Shown here: positions 11,649 through 22,128 of the stretch, in pieces
How positions within the stretch are numbered: position 1 is the stretch's first letter
How the letters are laid out: every line of letters starts with the position of its first letter
DNA from: Paraburkholderia sp. Tr-20389
Lineage (GTDB): Bacteria; Pseudomonadota; Gammaproteobacteria; Burkholderiales; Burkholderiaceae
NCBI RefSeq assembly: GCF_017104565.1
Contig: NZ_JAAGPD010000068.1
Coordinates: forward strand, 1 to 49,810
DNA: 49,810 nt
Direction: 5' to 3'
Notes under the pieces: model-generated
Seen by the model: the letters and a program-made list of their open reading frames with translations, nothing else
Database searches by the model: none
What the model was told of the DNA's origin: nothing
Translations under genes and position numbers: made by a program

Positions 11649-12865
11649 ACGACACGTCGATCAGGGAACAGCGCTTCGAGTGGCACGCATTCGACACGCA
11701 TGGTGTACGCCGTCGCGGAACCGTGATCGCGCCGGATCTCTCTGCGGCGCGCGCAATGCTGAAACAGGACGCGCTCTATGCCGTCGAATGGATCGCGCGC
11801 GGCGCAGCGCCTCTACCCACCGCGCGCACCGCCGACGTCACGCTGTTCACCCGTCAGTTATCCGGTTTGCTGCGAGCAGGGTTGCCGCTTGCGTCCTCGC
11901 TCGAACTACTGGCGCAGGCGTCGAAGGACAACGCGCGAACCAAAGGCATGCCCCGCATCGTAAATGCGCTCGCCCGCGACATCACGGCAGGCGTGAACTT
12001 CTCGTCGGCGCTTGCGCGCCATCCTGCGCAGTTCAACGCGCTCTTCTGCCAGCTGGTCGAGGTGGGCGAAGCATCGGGCGCGCTGCCGACAGTCCTCGCA
12101 AGGCTCGCCGACGACCGCGAACGCGCCGCCGCCCAGCGTGCCAAAGTGCGCGCCGCGCTCACCTATCCCGTCGCGATTCTTCTGCTCGCGCTTGCGATCA
12201 CAACGGCGTTGCTCGTGTGGGTCGTGCCGACGTTCAAGCAGATTTTCGACGGCTTCGGCGCGAAGCTGCCCGCGCCGACGCAGTTCGTTCTGGCGATGTC
12301 AGCCGCAGCGGCCCGCTGGAGCGTGCCGCTCGCATCCATCGCAGGTGTGCTCGTGTTCGCGATGCGTTACGCGTTACGGCGCTCGGAAGCGGCGCGTTTG
12401 CACTTCGCGCGCACGATGCTGCGGCTGCCGTTCGCCGGTCCGCTGCTTGCTACGCTATGCGCCGCACGCTGGAGTCGCGCGCTCGGCACGTTGCTGTCGG
12501 CAGGCACACCGCTCGCCGACGCATTCGATTCGCTCACGCACGCTACGGGGAACGCGTGGTTCGATCGCGCCACGGTCGCGATCTCGGCAGAGCTTCGGCG
12601 CGGCGTGCGGCTCGCGCCAGCGATGCGGGACGCGCAATGCTTCCCCGAGGAGATCGTGCAACCGGTTGCCGTCGCTGAAGAATCAGGCACGCTTGATACG
12701 ATGCTGCTCGATGTGGCGTCGCTGAGCGATCGTCAGGTAGACGAAAAAATCGCGGGCCTTGCCAGTCTGTGCGAGCCGCTCGTGATCGTCGTACTGGGCG
12801 GGCTGGTCGGCGGTCTTGTCGTTGCGATGTACCTTCCCATCATCCAACTCGGCAACGTGGTGTAG
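11645..12865 (+). CDS. pilC: Type IV pilus inner-membrane platform protein (PilC/GspF family)
   Basis: 406 aa. Two repeats of the T2SSF domain lie at about 65-190 and 265-390, with LFTRQLSGLLRAGLPLASSL in the first and ARWSRALGTLLSAGTPLADA in the second. Membrane segments fall around 168-190, 215-235 and 373-398. The protein anchors the assembly ATPase at the inner membrane. Its start overlaps the pilB stop (ATGA at 11645-11648), so the two are translationally coupled. pilD begins 31 bp downstream. Confidence 0.9.
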
Positions 12866-12896
12866 TAGCATCGCAGCCGAATCCAGACAATCGATC

Positions 12897-13826
12897 ATGC
12901 CGATCCCGCTCACGTCCGTATCAGAACCCTCCCTCAGCGGCCCGCTCGCCCGTTTCGCGGACAGCCTCGGCGCGGCCTTCGGCATGTTGCCGGCCGGCGC
13001 GCAGATCGCGTTCGTGATCGTCTTCGGTCTCGTGATCGGCAGCTTTCTGAACGTCGTCGTGCATCGACTGCCGATCATGCTCGAACGCGCGTGGCGCACC
13101 GAGGTCAGCGAAGCGACGGACCACGCATTCGACGAAGACGGCCTGCCCGAACGCTACAACCTGTGGTTGCCGCGCAGCGCATGTCCTCATTGCGGTCACG
13201 TGCTGCGCGCATGGGAGAACGTTCCCGTGTTCAGCTATCTGCTGTTGCGCGGCCGTTGCTCGCAATGCAAGAGGCGCGTGAGCTTCCGCTACCCGCTGCT
13301 CGAACTGTCGAGCGCTGCGCTGGCGCTGGGCGCGCTCGTCGCGTTCGGTGCGACGGGCACAGCGCTCGCTGCATTCGGCCTGTGTGCGACGCTGCTCGCG
13401 ATGAGCGCGATCGATATCGATACGCACCTGTTGCCGGATTCGATGACCTTGCCATTGCTGTGGGCGGGTCTCATCGTCAATTTCAACGCGGTGTTCGCGA
13501 GCCTGCACGATGCGGTGATCGGCGCGATCGCCGGTTACCTCGCGCTGTGGTGCGTGCATTGGCTGTTCAAGATCGTGCGCGGCGTCGAAGGCATGGGTTA
13601 TGGCGATTTCAAGCTGCTCGCCGCACTCGGAGCGTGGCTCGGCTGGGCCGCACTGCCGCAGATCATTCTGATCGCCGCGGTGACGGGAGCTGTCGTGGGC
13701 CTGTTTGCAACGTGGATCGGCCGCATGCGGTTCGAAGAGCCGCTGCCGTTCGGTCCGTTTCTCGCGGCAGGCGGCGCCGTGACACTCTTTCTCGGCACGC
13801 CGCTTTACCTGGCTTTGGGAGGCTGA
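12897..13826 (+). CDS. pilD: Prepilin leader peptidase / N-methyltransferase
   Basis: 309 aa from the ATG at 12897; a longer open frame would overlap pilC and lacks family similarity. It cleaves and N-methylates type IV prepilins at the inner membrane. The cytoplasmic zinc-binding loop has C96-x2-C99 and C121-x2-C124. Catalytic aspartates lie in AIDIDTHLLPD (D173/D175) and GMGYGDFKLL (D237). The first membrane segment (about 36-56) carries GSFLNVVVHRLP, the methylation-domain signature. It is four bases from coaE and part of the pilBCD-coaE unit seen in many beta- and gammaproteobacteria. Confidence 0.95.
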   Translation: MPIPLTSVSEPSLSGPLARFADSLGAAFGMLPAGAQIAFVIVFGLVIGSFLNVVVHRLPIMLERAWRTEVSEATDHAFDEDGLPERYNLWLPRSACPHCGHVLRAWENVPVFSYLLLRGRCSQCKRRVSFRYPLLELSSAALALGALVAFGATGTALAAFGLCATLLAMSAIDIDTHLLPDSMTLPLLWAGLIVNFNAVFASLHDAVIGAIAGYLALWCVHWLFKIVRGVEGMGYGDFKLLAALGAWLGWAALPQIILIAAVTGAVVGLFATWIGRMRFEEPLPFGPFLAAGGAVTLFLGTPLYLALGG

Positions 13827-13829
13827 CGA

Positions 13830-14432
13830 ATGTTTGCTGTGGGATTGACGGGCGGCATCGGCAGCGGCAAGTCCACGGTCGCCGACCTTTTCGCGAAGCG
13901 CGGCGTGACGCTCGTCGATACCGACGTGATCGCGCATCGCGTCACCGCGCCGAATGGTCTCGCGATGCCCGCTATCGCTGCGGAGTTCGGCGCATCGTTC
14001 GTCGCCGAAGACGGCTCGCTCGATCGCGGCCGCATGCGCGCTCTCGTCTTCAGCGACGAGAACGCGCGCAAGCGGCTCGAAGCGATCACGCATCCATTGA
14101 TCCGTGCGGAGACCGAGCGTCAGCGTCAACAGGCGGCCGGCCCTTATGTGATCGTCGTGGTGCCGCTGCTCGTCGAATCCGGTAGCTGGAAAACGCGTGT
14201 GAACCGCGTGCTCACCGTTGATTGCAGCGTCGAGACACAAATTGAACGTGTGATGCGGCGTAATGCGTTCACGCGCGAACAGGTGCTCGCGATCATCGCG
14301 CGGCAGGCTACGCGCGAAGCCCGCCTCGCTGCCGCCGACGACGTCATCGTTAACGACGCCCGTTCGCTCGAACAACTCGACGTTGATGTCGATCAGCTTC
14401 ATCGCACGTATGTTTCGCTCGCTGGCGCGTAA
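13830..14432 (+). CDS. coaE: Dephospho-CoA kinase
   Basis: 200 aa. It phosphorylates the 3'-hydroxyl of dephospho-CoA, the last step of coenzyme A synthesis, in the cytoplasm. The P-loop GGIGSGKST is at 8-16, followed by [10 protein letters not shown] (31-40), and a lid with RMRALVF and HPLIRAE. Length and motifs are standard. It starts three bases after the pilD stop, so it is almost certainly on the pilBCD transcript, although unrelated in function; zapD and yacG follow as in E. coli. Confidence 0.96.
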   Translation: MFAVGLTGGIGSGKSTVADLFAKRGVTLVDTDVIAHRVTAPNGLAMPAIAAEFGASFVAEDGSLDRGRMRALVFSDENARKRLEAITHPLIRAETERQRQQAAGPYVIVVVPLLVESGSWKTRVNRVLTVDCSVETQIERVMRRNAFTREQVLAIIARQATREARLAAADDVIVNDARSLEQLDVDVDQLHRTYVSLAGA

Positions 14433-14556
14433 GCCGTGAGCGATTCTGTTCAAGGTCTGTAATGTCGGCGCATGTTGTCGGGAACAGCGTCCCGGCGCAA
14501 CGAATGGGCGCAAACGTGCGCAAAAATTGTCGGAAGCTAGCTGAAAAAGTGTGTGA

Positions 14557-15383
<827 letters not shown>

Positions 15384-15442
15384 CCTGACGCAAACAACCT
15401 CATATACGTGGTCTTATTGTTTGCAATTGAACGTCTGATCGA

Positions 15443-15637
15443 ATGGTCACTGTAGTCAAATGCCCGAGCTGCGGAAAGGATGTCCGCTGGACTCCCGAAA
15501 ACCGCTTCCGTCCGTTCTGTTCCGAGCGCTGCAAGCAGATCGATCTTGGCGCGTGGGCTGCCGAAAAGTACAAGATCGGCGGCACCGATGAGGAACCGCC
15601 AAGCGACGACACACCTGGCGAACACCGCTCGCACTGA
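15443..15637 (+). CDS. yacG: DNA gyrase inhibitor YacG (zinc protein)
   Basis: 64 aa. A small zinc-binding protein that in E. coli binds GyrB and inhibits gyrase. The four zinc ligands are C7, C10, C26 and C30 (CPSCGK and CSERCK), followed by the conserved DLGAWA. The tail from about residue 46 is acidic and disordered. It is the last gene of coaE/zapD/yacG and ends 32 bp before a bidirectional terminator. Confidence 0.93.
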   Translation: MVTVVKCPSCGKDVRWTPENRFRPFCSERCKQIDLGAWAAEKYKIGGTDEEPPSDDTPGEHRSH

Positions 15638-15669
15638 ATAGCGAACGCCAGGCCGCACGCAGTAAAAAA

Positions 15670-15700
15670 GGCGGAAATCGCGCGTAGCGATTCCGCCTTT
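15670..15700. terminator. Bidirectional terminator between yacG and the Nudix gene
   Basis: GGCGGAAATCGC pairs with GCGATTCCGCC (one bulged A) in 15670-15697. It is flanked by AAAAAA before and TTTATTT after, so it can act on both converging transcripts. Confidence 0.88.
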
Positions 15701-15703
15701 ATT

Positions 15704-16147
15704 TCATTCCGCAGCCAGCCACTCCAGCACTGGGATAGTCGCGGGCAACAACGGCGACACCTGAGCGGGCAACGTCTGCCACGCAAACGCCTGACCTTCG
15801 CGGCCATGCGGCTCGCCGTCCCAGGCAGTCACTTTGCAGAAATAGAGCCGCACGTACGCGTGCGGATAGTCGTGCTCGAGCACGTGCCAGCGATGGCTCG
15901 CCTGCACGTCGATGCCGAGTTCTTCGTGCAGCTCGCGCGCGAGCGCCGCTTCGACCGATTCGCCCGGTTCCAGCTTGCCGCCCGGAAACTCCCAGTAGCC
16001 TTCATAGGGCTTTCCGGCGGGCCGTTGCGCAAGCAGATAGCGGCCGTCGGGTTGAACGAGCACGCCGACGGCCACTTCCGTCACCGGCCGCCCTGCTTCG
16101 TTGACCTCGCCAGACTTTGGTCCGCCGTTTTGCGCTGCGTCGCTCAT
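15704..16147 (-). CDS. mutT: MutT-type Nudix hydrolase (8-oxo-dGTP diphosphatase)
   Basis: 147 aa from the ATG at 16147, which overlaps the DUF815 stop by ATGA; a longer upstream frame is rejected. MutT sanitises the nucleotide pool by hydrolysing 8-oxo-dGTP. The Nudix box runs from G57 to I79 (GKLEPGE, RELHEELGI), preceded by YWEFPGG. A short polar leader of about 20 residues precedes the domain. In E. coli mutT lies between secA and yacG; the same neighbourhood here supports the name, though substrate specificity cannot be read from sequence alone. Confidence 0.85.
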   Translation of the reverse strand: MSDAAQNGGPKSGEVNEAGRPVTEVAVGVLVQPDGRYLLAQRPAGKPYEGYWEFPGGKLEPGESVEAALARELHEELGIDVQASHRWHVLEHDYPHAYVRLYFCKVTAWDGEPHGREGQAFAWQTLPAQVSPLLPATIPVLEWLAAE

Positions 16148-17013
16148 GCTTGCGCCCGCTTGCCCGACCAGTCGCGCGCGAACTGCCACGCGACGCGTCC
16201 CGAGCGCGAACCGCGCTCCAGCGCCCAGATCAGCGCGTCGCCGCGCGCCGCTTCGACATCGGCGTCGTTGCAACCGAAGTGATGCAGCCAATGCGCCACG
16301 ATCGACAGATAGTCGTCCTGCTTGAACGGATAGAAGCTGACCCACAGACCGAAGCGCTCGGACAGCGAAATCTTCTCTTCGACCACTTCGCCCGGATGGA
16401 TCTCGCCGTCGGACGTGTGCTTATACGTCTCGTTGTCGCTCATGTATTCCGGCAGCAGATGCCGGCGATTCGACGTCGCGTAGATCAGCACGTTGTCCGA
16501 TTGCGCAGCCACCGATCCGTCGAGCGCCACCTTCAGCGCCTTGTAGCCCGACTCGCCTTCTTCGAACGACAGGTCGTCGCAGAACACGACGAAGCGCTCG
16601 GGACGCGCCGAGATCAGATCGACGATATCGCCTAGATCGTGCAGATCGTCCTTGTCGACTTCGATCAGCCGCAGACCGTCCTTCGAGTACGCATTCAGAC
16701 AGGCTTTGATCAGCGACGACTTGCCCGTACCGCGTGCGCCCGTCAGCAGCACGTTGTTGGCAGGCTGCTTCTTCACGAACTGCTTCGTGTTCTGCTCGAT
16801 CAGGTTTTTCTGGCGATCGATGTTTTGCAGATCGTCGAGCGAGATCAATGAGATGGCGGGCACCGGCTGCAGATAGCCGCGCCCCTGGCGCTTGCGCCAG
16901 CGGAACGCGACAGCCGCCGACCAGTCGATCTGCGGCGCGGCGGGCGGAAGCATCGCTTCGAGCCGAACCAGTACGGCTTCGGCGCGGGTCAGGAATTGTT
17001 CGAGTTTATCCAT
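16144..17013 (-). CDS. DUF815 family P-loop ATP-binding protein
   Basis: 289 aa. An AAA-like ATPase core with Walker A GARGTGKSS (92-100), a Walker B-like RFVVFCDDLSF around 140-151, and a sensor-like ATSNRRHLLPEY. C-terminal LSERFGLWVSF and WALERGSRSGRVAWQFARDW are typical of DUF815. The biological role is unknown; resemblance to DnaA/IstB-like loaders suggests nucleic acid or protein remodelling, but this is speculation. It lies 28 bp after argJ and is ATGA-coupled to the Nudix gene, so argJ-DUF815-mutT look like one operon. Confidence 0.88.
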   Translation of the reverse strand: MDKLEQFLTRAEAVLVRLEAMLPPAAPQIDWSAAVAFRWRKRQGRGYLQPVPAISLISLDDLQNIDRQKNLIEQNTKQFVKKQPANNVLLTGARGTGKSSLIKACLNAYSKDGLRLIEVDKDDLHDLGDIVDLISARPERFVVFCDDLSFEEGESGYKALKVALDGSVAAQSDNVLIYATSNRRHLLPEYMSDNETYKHTSDGEIHPGEVVEEKISLSERFGLWVSFYPFKQDDYLSIVAHWLHHFGCNDADVEAARGDALIWALERGSRSGRVAWQFARDWSGKRAQA

Positions 17014-17041
17014 GTGGTGATAAGAACGAATCGGAGGCGGA

Positions 17042-18283
17042 TCAGGAACGGTAGTCGGCGTTGATGCTCACGTAGTCGTGCGACAGATCGCACGTCCAGA
17101 TCGTCGCCTGCGCGTTGCCACGACCGAGTACCACGCGAATCAGGATTTCCGCCTTCTTCATCACGCGCTGCCCGTCTTCTTCCTTGTACTCGGGATTACG
17201 GCCACCCGCCTTCGCGACGAGCACGTCGTCCAGATACAGATCGATCTTGCCGACGTCCAGGTCGGTCACGCCCGCATAGCCGATCGCAGCCAGAATGCGG
17301 CCGAGGTTCGGGTCCGATGCATAGAACGCCGTTTTCACGAGCGGCGAATGGCCGATCGCATACGCGATCTGGCGGCATTCGGCGACGCTCGATCCGCCTT
17401 CCACCTGCACTGTCATGAATTTGGTCGCGCCCTCGCCGTCGCGGACGATCAGTTGCGCAAGCGCCTGCGCCGTTTCCGTCACGGCGTCGCGCAGCGCGGC
17501 GTAGGCGGGCGAATCCGTCGACGTGATCGCGGGCAGGCTCGACTTGCCCGATGCGATCAGGATGAACGAGTCGTTCGTCGACGTGTCGCCGTCGATCGTG
17601 ATGCAGTTGAACGAGCGATCGGCGACATGCTTCACCAGTTCGTCGAGCACCGGCTGCGCTACGTTCGCGTCGAACGCGAGGAAGCCGAGCATCGTCGCCA
17701 TGTTCGGCTTGATCATGCCCGCGCCCTTGCTGATACCCGTCATGGTGACCGTACTGCCGTCGATCTGGACCTGACGCGACACAGCCTTCGGCAGCGTGTC
17801 GGTGGTCATGATGGCCTGCGCGGCATCGTACCAGTGCGCAGCCTGCCGGTTCGCCAGCGCGGCCGGCAAGCCGGCCTTCAGACGGTCGATGGGCAGTGGC
17901 TCCAGAATCACGCCCGTCGAGAACGGCAGCACCTGTTCCGGTGCAATGCCTGCCAGTCGTGCGAGTTCGTCGCAGGTTTCGCGAGCGTGCTTCATGCCCG
18001 GCTCGCCCGTGCCGGCATTCGCGTTACCCGTGTTCACGACCAGCGCGCGGATGCCCTTGCCGCCCGTACGCACGCGCTCGAGGTGCTCGCGGCACACCGT
18101 CACGGGCGCCGCGCAGAAGCGGTTCGACGTGAACACGCCCGCCACCGTCGCGCCTTCGTCGACGGAAATGACGAGCACATCCTTGCGGTTCGGCTTGCGG
18201 ATGTTCGCCTCGGCCCAGCCTAGCGTGACGCCGGCTACGGGATGGAGTTGAGCGGGATCGATCGAGGGAAAATTGACAGCCAT
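17042..18283 (-). CDS. argJ: Bifunctional ornithine acetyltransferase / N-acetylglutamate synthase
   Basis: 413 aa. It moves the acetyl group from N-acetylornithine to glutamate, and may also make N-acetylglutamate from acetyl-CoA, in arginine synthesis. The precursor self-cleaves between A196 and T197 ([10 protein letters not shown]); T197 becomes the catalytic N-terminal residue of the beta chain. Upstream KGAGMIKP (186-193) forms the oxyanion region. C-terminal [13 protein letters not shown] is the family end. Whether it is mono- or bifunctional is not decidable from sequence. It lies downstream of secA, separated by two palindromes. Confidence 0.96.
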   Translation of the reverse strand: MAVNFPSIDPAQLHPVAGVTLGWAEANIRKPNRKDVLVISVDEGATVAGVFTSNRFCAAPVTVCREHLERVRTGGKGIRALVVNTGNANAGTGEPGMKHARETCDELARLAGIAPEQVLPFSTGVILEPLPIDRLKAGLPAALANRQAAHWYDAAQAIMTTDTLPKAVSRQVQIDGSTVTMTGISKGAGMIKPNMATMLGFLAFDANVAQPVLDELVKHVADRSFNCITIDGDTSTNDSFILIASGKSSLPAITSTDSPAYAALRDAVTETAQALAQLIVRDGEGATKFMTVQVEGGSSVAECRQIAYAIGHSPLVKTAFYASDPNLGRILAAIGYAGVTDLDVGKIDLYLDDVLVAKAGGRNPEYKEEDGQRVMKKAEILIRVVLGRGNAQATIWTCDLSHDYVSINADYRS

Positions 18284-18306
18284 GTTTGCGACCTGTCGAG
18301 ACTGAA

Positions 18307-18326
18307 ATGCCGGCGGACGCCGGCAT
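18307..18326. repeat. Palindrome upstream of argJ
   Basis: ATGCCGGC-GGAC-GCCGGCAT (18307-18326) is a perfect 8-bp inverted repeat, 24 bp upstream of the argJ start. On the minus strand it is followed by TTTCAG, so it could be a weak terminator for secA or a leader hairpin for argJ. Confidence 0.4.
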
Positions 18327-18400
18327 CGGGGATCAAGGTTGATGGCGCCGGATGGACCCGCGCCACCGCGAAATCACCAGCAATGCACGCTTCAAACGAC

Positions 18401-18423
18401 GCGGCGCGCATGATGCGCGCCGC
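18401..18423 (-). terminator. Hairpin just downstream of secA
   Basis: GCGGCGCGCAT-G-ATGCGCGCCGC is a perfect 23-bp odd palindrome, 10 bp after the secA stop. In RNA it gives a 9-bp GC stem with a 5-nt loop. On the minus strand it is followed by GTCGTTTG, a poor T-tract, so it is a probable but imperfect intrinsic terminator or 3' stabilising hairpin. Confidence 0.55.
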
Positions 18424-18432
18424 CTTCGTGTG

Positions 18433-21243
18433 TCACGCAATCTTGCCGTGGCACTGCTTGTACTTCTTGCCGCTGCCGCATGGGCATGGATCGTTGCGGC
18501 CGACCTTCGGTACGGCGTCGCCCGACAGCGGCGCTGCCGCGCTCCCGCCGTGAGCCATGGCGTCGCCGATCATCGCGGCCGCTGCATTTGCGGCGACGGG
18601 CGCCGCCGCGACGGCCGCGCCGCCTTCCGAGTAATCGGCGTGACGGAACTCGACGTTCTCCAGATGACTGCCTTGCTCTTCCATCTGTTCGGCGGCCTGC
18701 TCCAGCTGCTCCGGCGACTGGATCTGCACGTTCATCACGATACGCGTAACTTCGAGCTTCACCGAGTCGAGCATCGCGGCGAACAGTTCGAACGCTTCGC
18801 GCTTGTATTCCTGCTTCGGGTTCTTCTGCGCGTAGCCGCGCAGATGGATGCCTTGACGCAAATGATCGAGCGCGGCGAGGTGTTCGCGCCAGCTACGGTC
18901 GAGCGTTTGCAGCATGACCGAGCGCTCGAACGCGCTGAACGATTCGCGGCCGACCTGCTCGACCTTCGACTCGTAGGCTTCGTCGGCGGCGGCGATCACG
19001 GCTTCGAGAATCTCGTCCGGGTCGATCGACTGTGACTCGTTGATCATCTCCTGAATGGCGAGATCGAGCTGCCAGTCGTTACGCAGCGCTTCTTCGAGCT
19101 CGGGCACGTCCCACTGCTCTTCGATGCTGCCCGCCGGCACGAACTGACGGACGATGTCCGTAATCACGCCATGACGCATTGCGCCGATGGTTTCGGTGAT
19201 GTCGTGCGCCTCGAGCAGTTCGTTGCGCTGCTGGTAGATGACCTTGCGCTGATCGTTCGACACGTCGTCGTATTCGAGCAGCTGCTTGCGGATATCGAAG
19301 TTGCGCGCTTCGACCTTGCGCTGCGCCGATTCGATCGAGCGCGTGACGATACCCGCCTCGATCGCCTCGCCTTCCGGCATCTTCAGGCGGTCCATGATCG
19401 CGCGCACGCGGTCGCCCGCGAAAATGCGCAGCAGCGGATCTTCCAGCGACAGATAGAAACGCGACGAACCCGGATCGCCCTGACGGCCCGCGCGGCCGCG
19501 CAGCTGGTTGTCGATACGGCGCGATTCGTGACGCTCGGTGCCGATGATGTGCAGACCGCCCGCGGCCTTCACCTGATCGTGCAGCGTCTGCCACTCGTCG
19601 TGCAGCTTCTGGATGCGCGGCGCCTTCTCTTCTTCGGGGATCGACAGGTCGGCTTCGATGAACGCGGCCTGTTTTTCGGCATTGCCGCCCAGCACGATGT
19701 CGGTACCGCGGCCAGCCATGTTGGTCGCAATCGTAACGCGCTTCGGACGGCCCGCTTCCGCGACGATGGCTGCTTCGCGCGCGTGCTGCTTCGCGTTCAG
19801 CACCTCGTGCGGCAAGCCCGCCTTGTTCAGCAGTTGCGACAGCAGTTCGGAGTTTTCAATCGACGTCGTGCCGACCAGCACCGGCTGACCGCGGTCGAAG
19901 CATTCGCGGATATCGCGAATGACCGCGTTGTAGCGTTCCAGCGCCGTCTTGTAGATCTGATCCTGCTTGTCGATCCGCTTCGGCGGGCGGTTGGTCGGAA
20001 TCACGACCGTTTCGAGGCCGTAAATTTCGTTGAATTCGTATGCTTCGGTGTCGGCCGTACCCGTCATGCCCGACAGCTTCGCGTACATGCGGAAGTAGTT
20101 CTGGAACGTGATGGATGCGAGCGTCTGGTTCTCGCTCTGGATCTTCACGTGTTCCTTCGCTTCCACCGCCTGATGCAGACCGTCTGACCAGCGGCGGCCC
20201 GCCATCAGACGGCCCGTGAATTCGTCGACGATCACGACTTCACCGTTCTGCACGACGTAGTGCTGGTCTTTGTAGAACAGCGTGTGTGCGCGCAGCGCAG
20301 CGTACACGTGGTGCATCAGCGTGATGTTCTGCGGCGCGTACAGGCTTTCGCCCTCGCCGATCAGGCCCCACTCGGCGAGCAGACGCTCTGCCTTCTCGTG
20401 GCCCGATTCCGTCAGGAACACCTGGCGCGCTTTTTCGTCCAGCGTGTAGTCGCCCGGCTTCTCGACGCCCGTGCCGTCGGCCTTCTCTTCGCCGATCTGG
20501 CGGTCGAGCAGCGGCGGCAGCGCGTTCATCCGGACGTAGAGTTCGGTGTGGTCTTCAGCCTGGCCGGAGATGATGAGCGGCGTACGGGCTTCGTCGATCA
20601 GGATCGAGTCCACTTCGTCGACGACCGCGAAGTTCAGCGCCCGCTGCACGCGCGCATCGGTCTCGTAGACCATGTTGTCGCGCAGGTAGTCGAAACCGAA
20701 CTCGTTGTTCGTGCCGTACGTGATGTCCGCGGCGTACGCTTCCTGCTTCAGGCCGTGATCCATCTGCGACAGGTTGATACCCACCGACAGCCCGAGGAAG
20801 TTGTACAGACGCGCCATCCATTCGGCGTCGCGCTGCGCGAGGTAGTCGTTCACCGTCACGACGTGCACGCCCCGGCCCGACATTGCGTTCAGATACACCG
20901 GGAGCGTCGCGACGAGCGTCTTGCCCTCGCCCGTGCGCATTTCCGCGATCTTGCCGTAGTGCAGAACCATGCCGCCGATCAGCTGCACGTCGAAGTGCCG
21001 CATCTTCAGCACGCGCTTGCTCGCCTCGCGGCAGACCGCGAACGCCTCGGGCAGCAGCTTGTCGAGCGACTCGCCGCTGCTCACGCGTTGCCGGAATTCC
21101 GTGGTTTTCGCGCGCAGTTGATCATCCGTCAATTGCTCGATCTGCGGTTCGAGCGCATTGATCGCCGCGACGGTCTTTTGATATTGCTTGACGAGCCGCT
21201 GGTTGCGGCTGCCAAAAATCTTTTGTAGAAAACCGGTGGTCAT
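18433..21243 (-). CDS. secA: Preprotein translocase ATPase SecA
   Basis: 936 aa, full length. SecA drives unfolded preproteins through SecYEG at the inner membrane. Walker A MRTGEGKT is at 102-109. The second DEAD-box half carries [14 protein letters not shown] (about 207-220), and [11 protein letters not shown] with [11 protein letters not shown] lie in nucleotide-binding domain 2. The C-terminal zinc finger has C920, C922, C931 and H932 ([14 protein letters not shown]), which binds SecB and phospholipid. The start is ATG at 21243. A structured leader of about 118 nt precedes it. No secM-like arrest gene is upstream; the next gene (DUF721) is divergent. Confidence 0.98.
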   Translation of the reverse strand: MTTGFLQKIFGSRNQRLVKQYQKTVAAINALEPQIEQLTDDQLRAKTTEFRQRVSSGESLDKLLPEAFAVCREASKRVLKMRHFDVQLIGGMVLHYGKIAEMRTGEGKTLVATLPVYLNAMSGRGVHVVTVNDYLAQRDAEWMARLYNFLGLSVGINLSQMDHGLKQEAYAADITYGTNNEFGFDYLRDNMVYETDARVQRALNFAVVDEVDSILIDEARTPLIISGQAEDHTELYVRMNALPPLLDRQIGEEKADGTGVEKPGDYTLDEKARQVFLTESGHEKAERLLAEWGLIGEGESLYAPQNITLMHHVYAALRAHTLFYKDQHYVVQNGEVVIVDEFTGRLMAGRRWSDGLHQAVEAKEHVKIQSENQTLASITFQNYFRMYAKLSGMTGTADTEAYEFNEIYGLETVVIPTNRPPKRIDKQDQIYKTALERYNAVIRDIRECFDRGQPVLVGTTSIENSELLSQLLNKAGLPHEVLNAKQHAREAAIVAEAGRPKRVTIATNMAGRGTDIVLGGNAEKQAAFIEADLSIPEEEKAPRIQKLHDEWQTLHDQVKAAGGLHIIGTERHESRRIDNQLRGRAGRQGDPGSSRFYLSLEDPLLRIFAGDRVRAIMDRLKMPEGEAIEAGIVTRSIESAQRKVEARNFDIRKQLLEYDDVSNDQRKVIYQQRNELLEAHDITETIGAMRHGVITDIVRQFVPAGSIEEQWDVPELEEALRNDWQLDLAIQEMINESQSIDPDEILEAVIAAADEAYESKVEQVGRESFSAFERSVMLQTLDRSWREHLAALDHLRQGIHLRGYAQKNPKQEYKREAFELFAAMLDSVKLEVTRIVMNVQIQSPEQLEQAAEQMEEQGSHLENVEFRHADYSEGGAAVAAAPVAANAAAAMIGDAMAHGGSAAAPLSGDAVPKVGRNDPCPCGSGKKYKQCHGKIA

Positions 21244-21272
21244 CGGATCGTGGTTGCGTCGCGGTTTCGGTC

Positions 21273-21374
21273 GGGTTGCAAGGCTGGTTTTTACACCTCT
21301 TTACCTTGTTGCAACCCTTGGCCGAAGAAGCCTCGGCGGCTTAGGTCCAAGAGAAATTCGAATCACGGATTTTA
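21273..21374 (-). promoter_or_regulatory. secA promoter (extended -10) and structured leader
   Basis: On the minus strand TGC-TAAAAT (21377-21369) is an extended -10 box; the -35 is weak. Transcription would start near 21362. The leader then contains a 9-bp inverted repeat, TTGCAACCC (21309-21317) and GGGTTGCAA (21273-21281), separated by 27 nt. Smaller stems (GCCGA/TCGGC and AAGCC/GGCTT) lie between 21320 and 21343. The fold could influence secA translation; nothing is known for this sequence. Confidence 0.45.
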
Positions 21375-21414
21375 GCACGCGCCCCCGCGTACGCCTGTGT
21401 CAGCGGCAAGACGC

Positions 21415-21430
21415 CTGGCCATCCGGCCAG
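21415..21430. repeat. Palindromic repeat between secA and the DUF721 gene
   Basis: CTGGCC-ATCC-GGCCAG is a perfect 16-bp palindrome with a 4-nt centre. It is embedded in GACGCCTGGCCATCCGGCC (21410-21428), which matches a stretch at 10303-10321 with one difference. Apart from this repeat and the secA promoter I see no gene in the 306-bp gap 21244-21549. Confidence 0.45.
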
Positions 21431-21549
21431 CGCCGAAGCGCTGCCGATACCGCCATCCGGCACACCGCAAAACGGCGTTGAGCGCCCGGGCCGCACGGTA
21501 CAATCGCGGCATGAGGCACGCGGGGCGCGTGCTGCCAACAAAGTCCCAG

Positions 21550-22041
21550 ATGAGCCGTTTTTCACCGTTTTCAAGGCAATCGCTGAAGCCGGGCACCCGG
21601 TCGTTCAACGTGCGCCGCCCACAGGCCGTCGCTGAAGTGCTGAATCGCACCGACGCGTTCGCCGCCTTGCGCGCCGGCGTCGAGCAGGTTGCCGCGCTGG
21701 AGCGCGACCTCGCCGAGCTGCTGCCCGATTATCTGGCGACGAGCGTCGAGCCTGGCTTCATCAAGGACGGCGTGCTCGCGCTTTTCGCCGCGCACAATGC
21801 GCTTGCCGCGCGGTTGCGGCATCTGGAGCCGCGTCTGTTGTCGGATCTGCAGCAGCGCGGCTGGCCTGTCAATTCCCTGCGGATTCGCGTGCGTCCGCAG
21901 CCTGCGAAAGAGCCGGCGCGTGCAAAAGAGGCGCGGATGTCGCGCGTCGGCGCCGACGCGCTGCATGCACTCAGCGAAACGCTGGAGCCTTCGCCGCTGC
22001 AAGCCGCATTGGCGCGCATGGCGGCTCGCCACCGGAAGTGA
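21550..22041 (+). CDS. DUF721 (DciA-like) domain protein
   Basis: 163 aa from the ATG at 21550 (MSRFSPFSRQSLKP); longer in-frame starts at 21397 and 21511 are less likely. The DUF721 domain spans about 22-115 (VAEVLNRTDAFAALRAG, then FAAHNALAARLRHLEPRLLSDL, and the RIRVRP strand). The C-terminus is a charged, partly disordered tail. DUF721 includes DciA, the loader or recruiter of replicative helicase in bacteria lacking DnaC, so a replication role is possible, but this short protein is not proven to be DciA. A TACAAT at 21499-21504 may be its -10. It converges on lpxC. Confidence 0.8.
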   Translation: MSRFSPFSRQSLKPGTRSFNVRRPQAVAEVLNRTDAFAALRAGVEQVAALERDLAELLPDYLATSVEPGFIKDGVLALFAAHNALAARLRHLEPRLLSDLQQRGWPVNSLRIRVRPQPAKEPARAKEARMSRVGADALHALSETLEPSPLQAALARMAARHRK

Positions 22042-22070
22042 ACCCGTCGCGTGGAGTTGGGAAATAAAAA

Positions 22071-22094
22071 AGCGGCCTGTTCAGGCCGCTTTTT
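22071..22094. terminator. Bidirectional terminator between the DUF721 gene and lpxC
   Basis: AGCGGCCTG and CAGGCCGCT form a near-perfect palindrome (22071-22090), with AAAAA before and TTTT after. It lies between two converging genes. Confidence 0.88.
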
Positions 22095-22128
22095 CGTTGC
22101 TGCTCGACATGGCGCCGAAGCGCCCGCT

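Noticed and set aside
21244-21549. Possible secM-like arrest peptide gene upstream of secA
   Set aside because: No minus-strand frame with a signal peptide and arrest-like C-terminus is seen in the gap; the neighbour is a divergent DUF721 gene.
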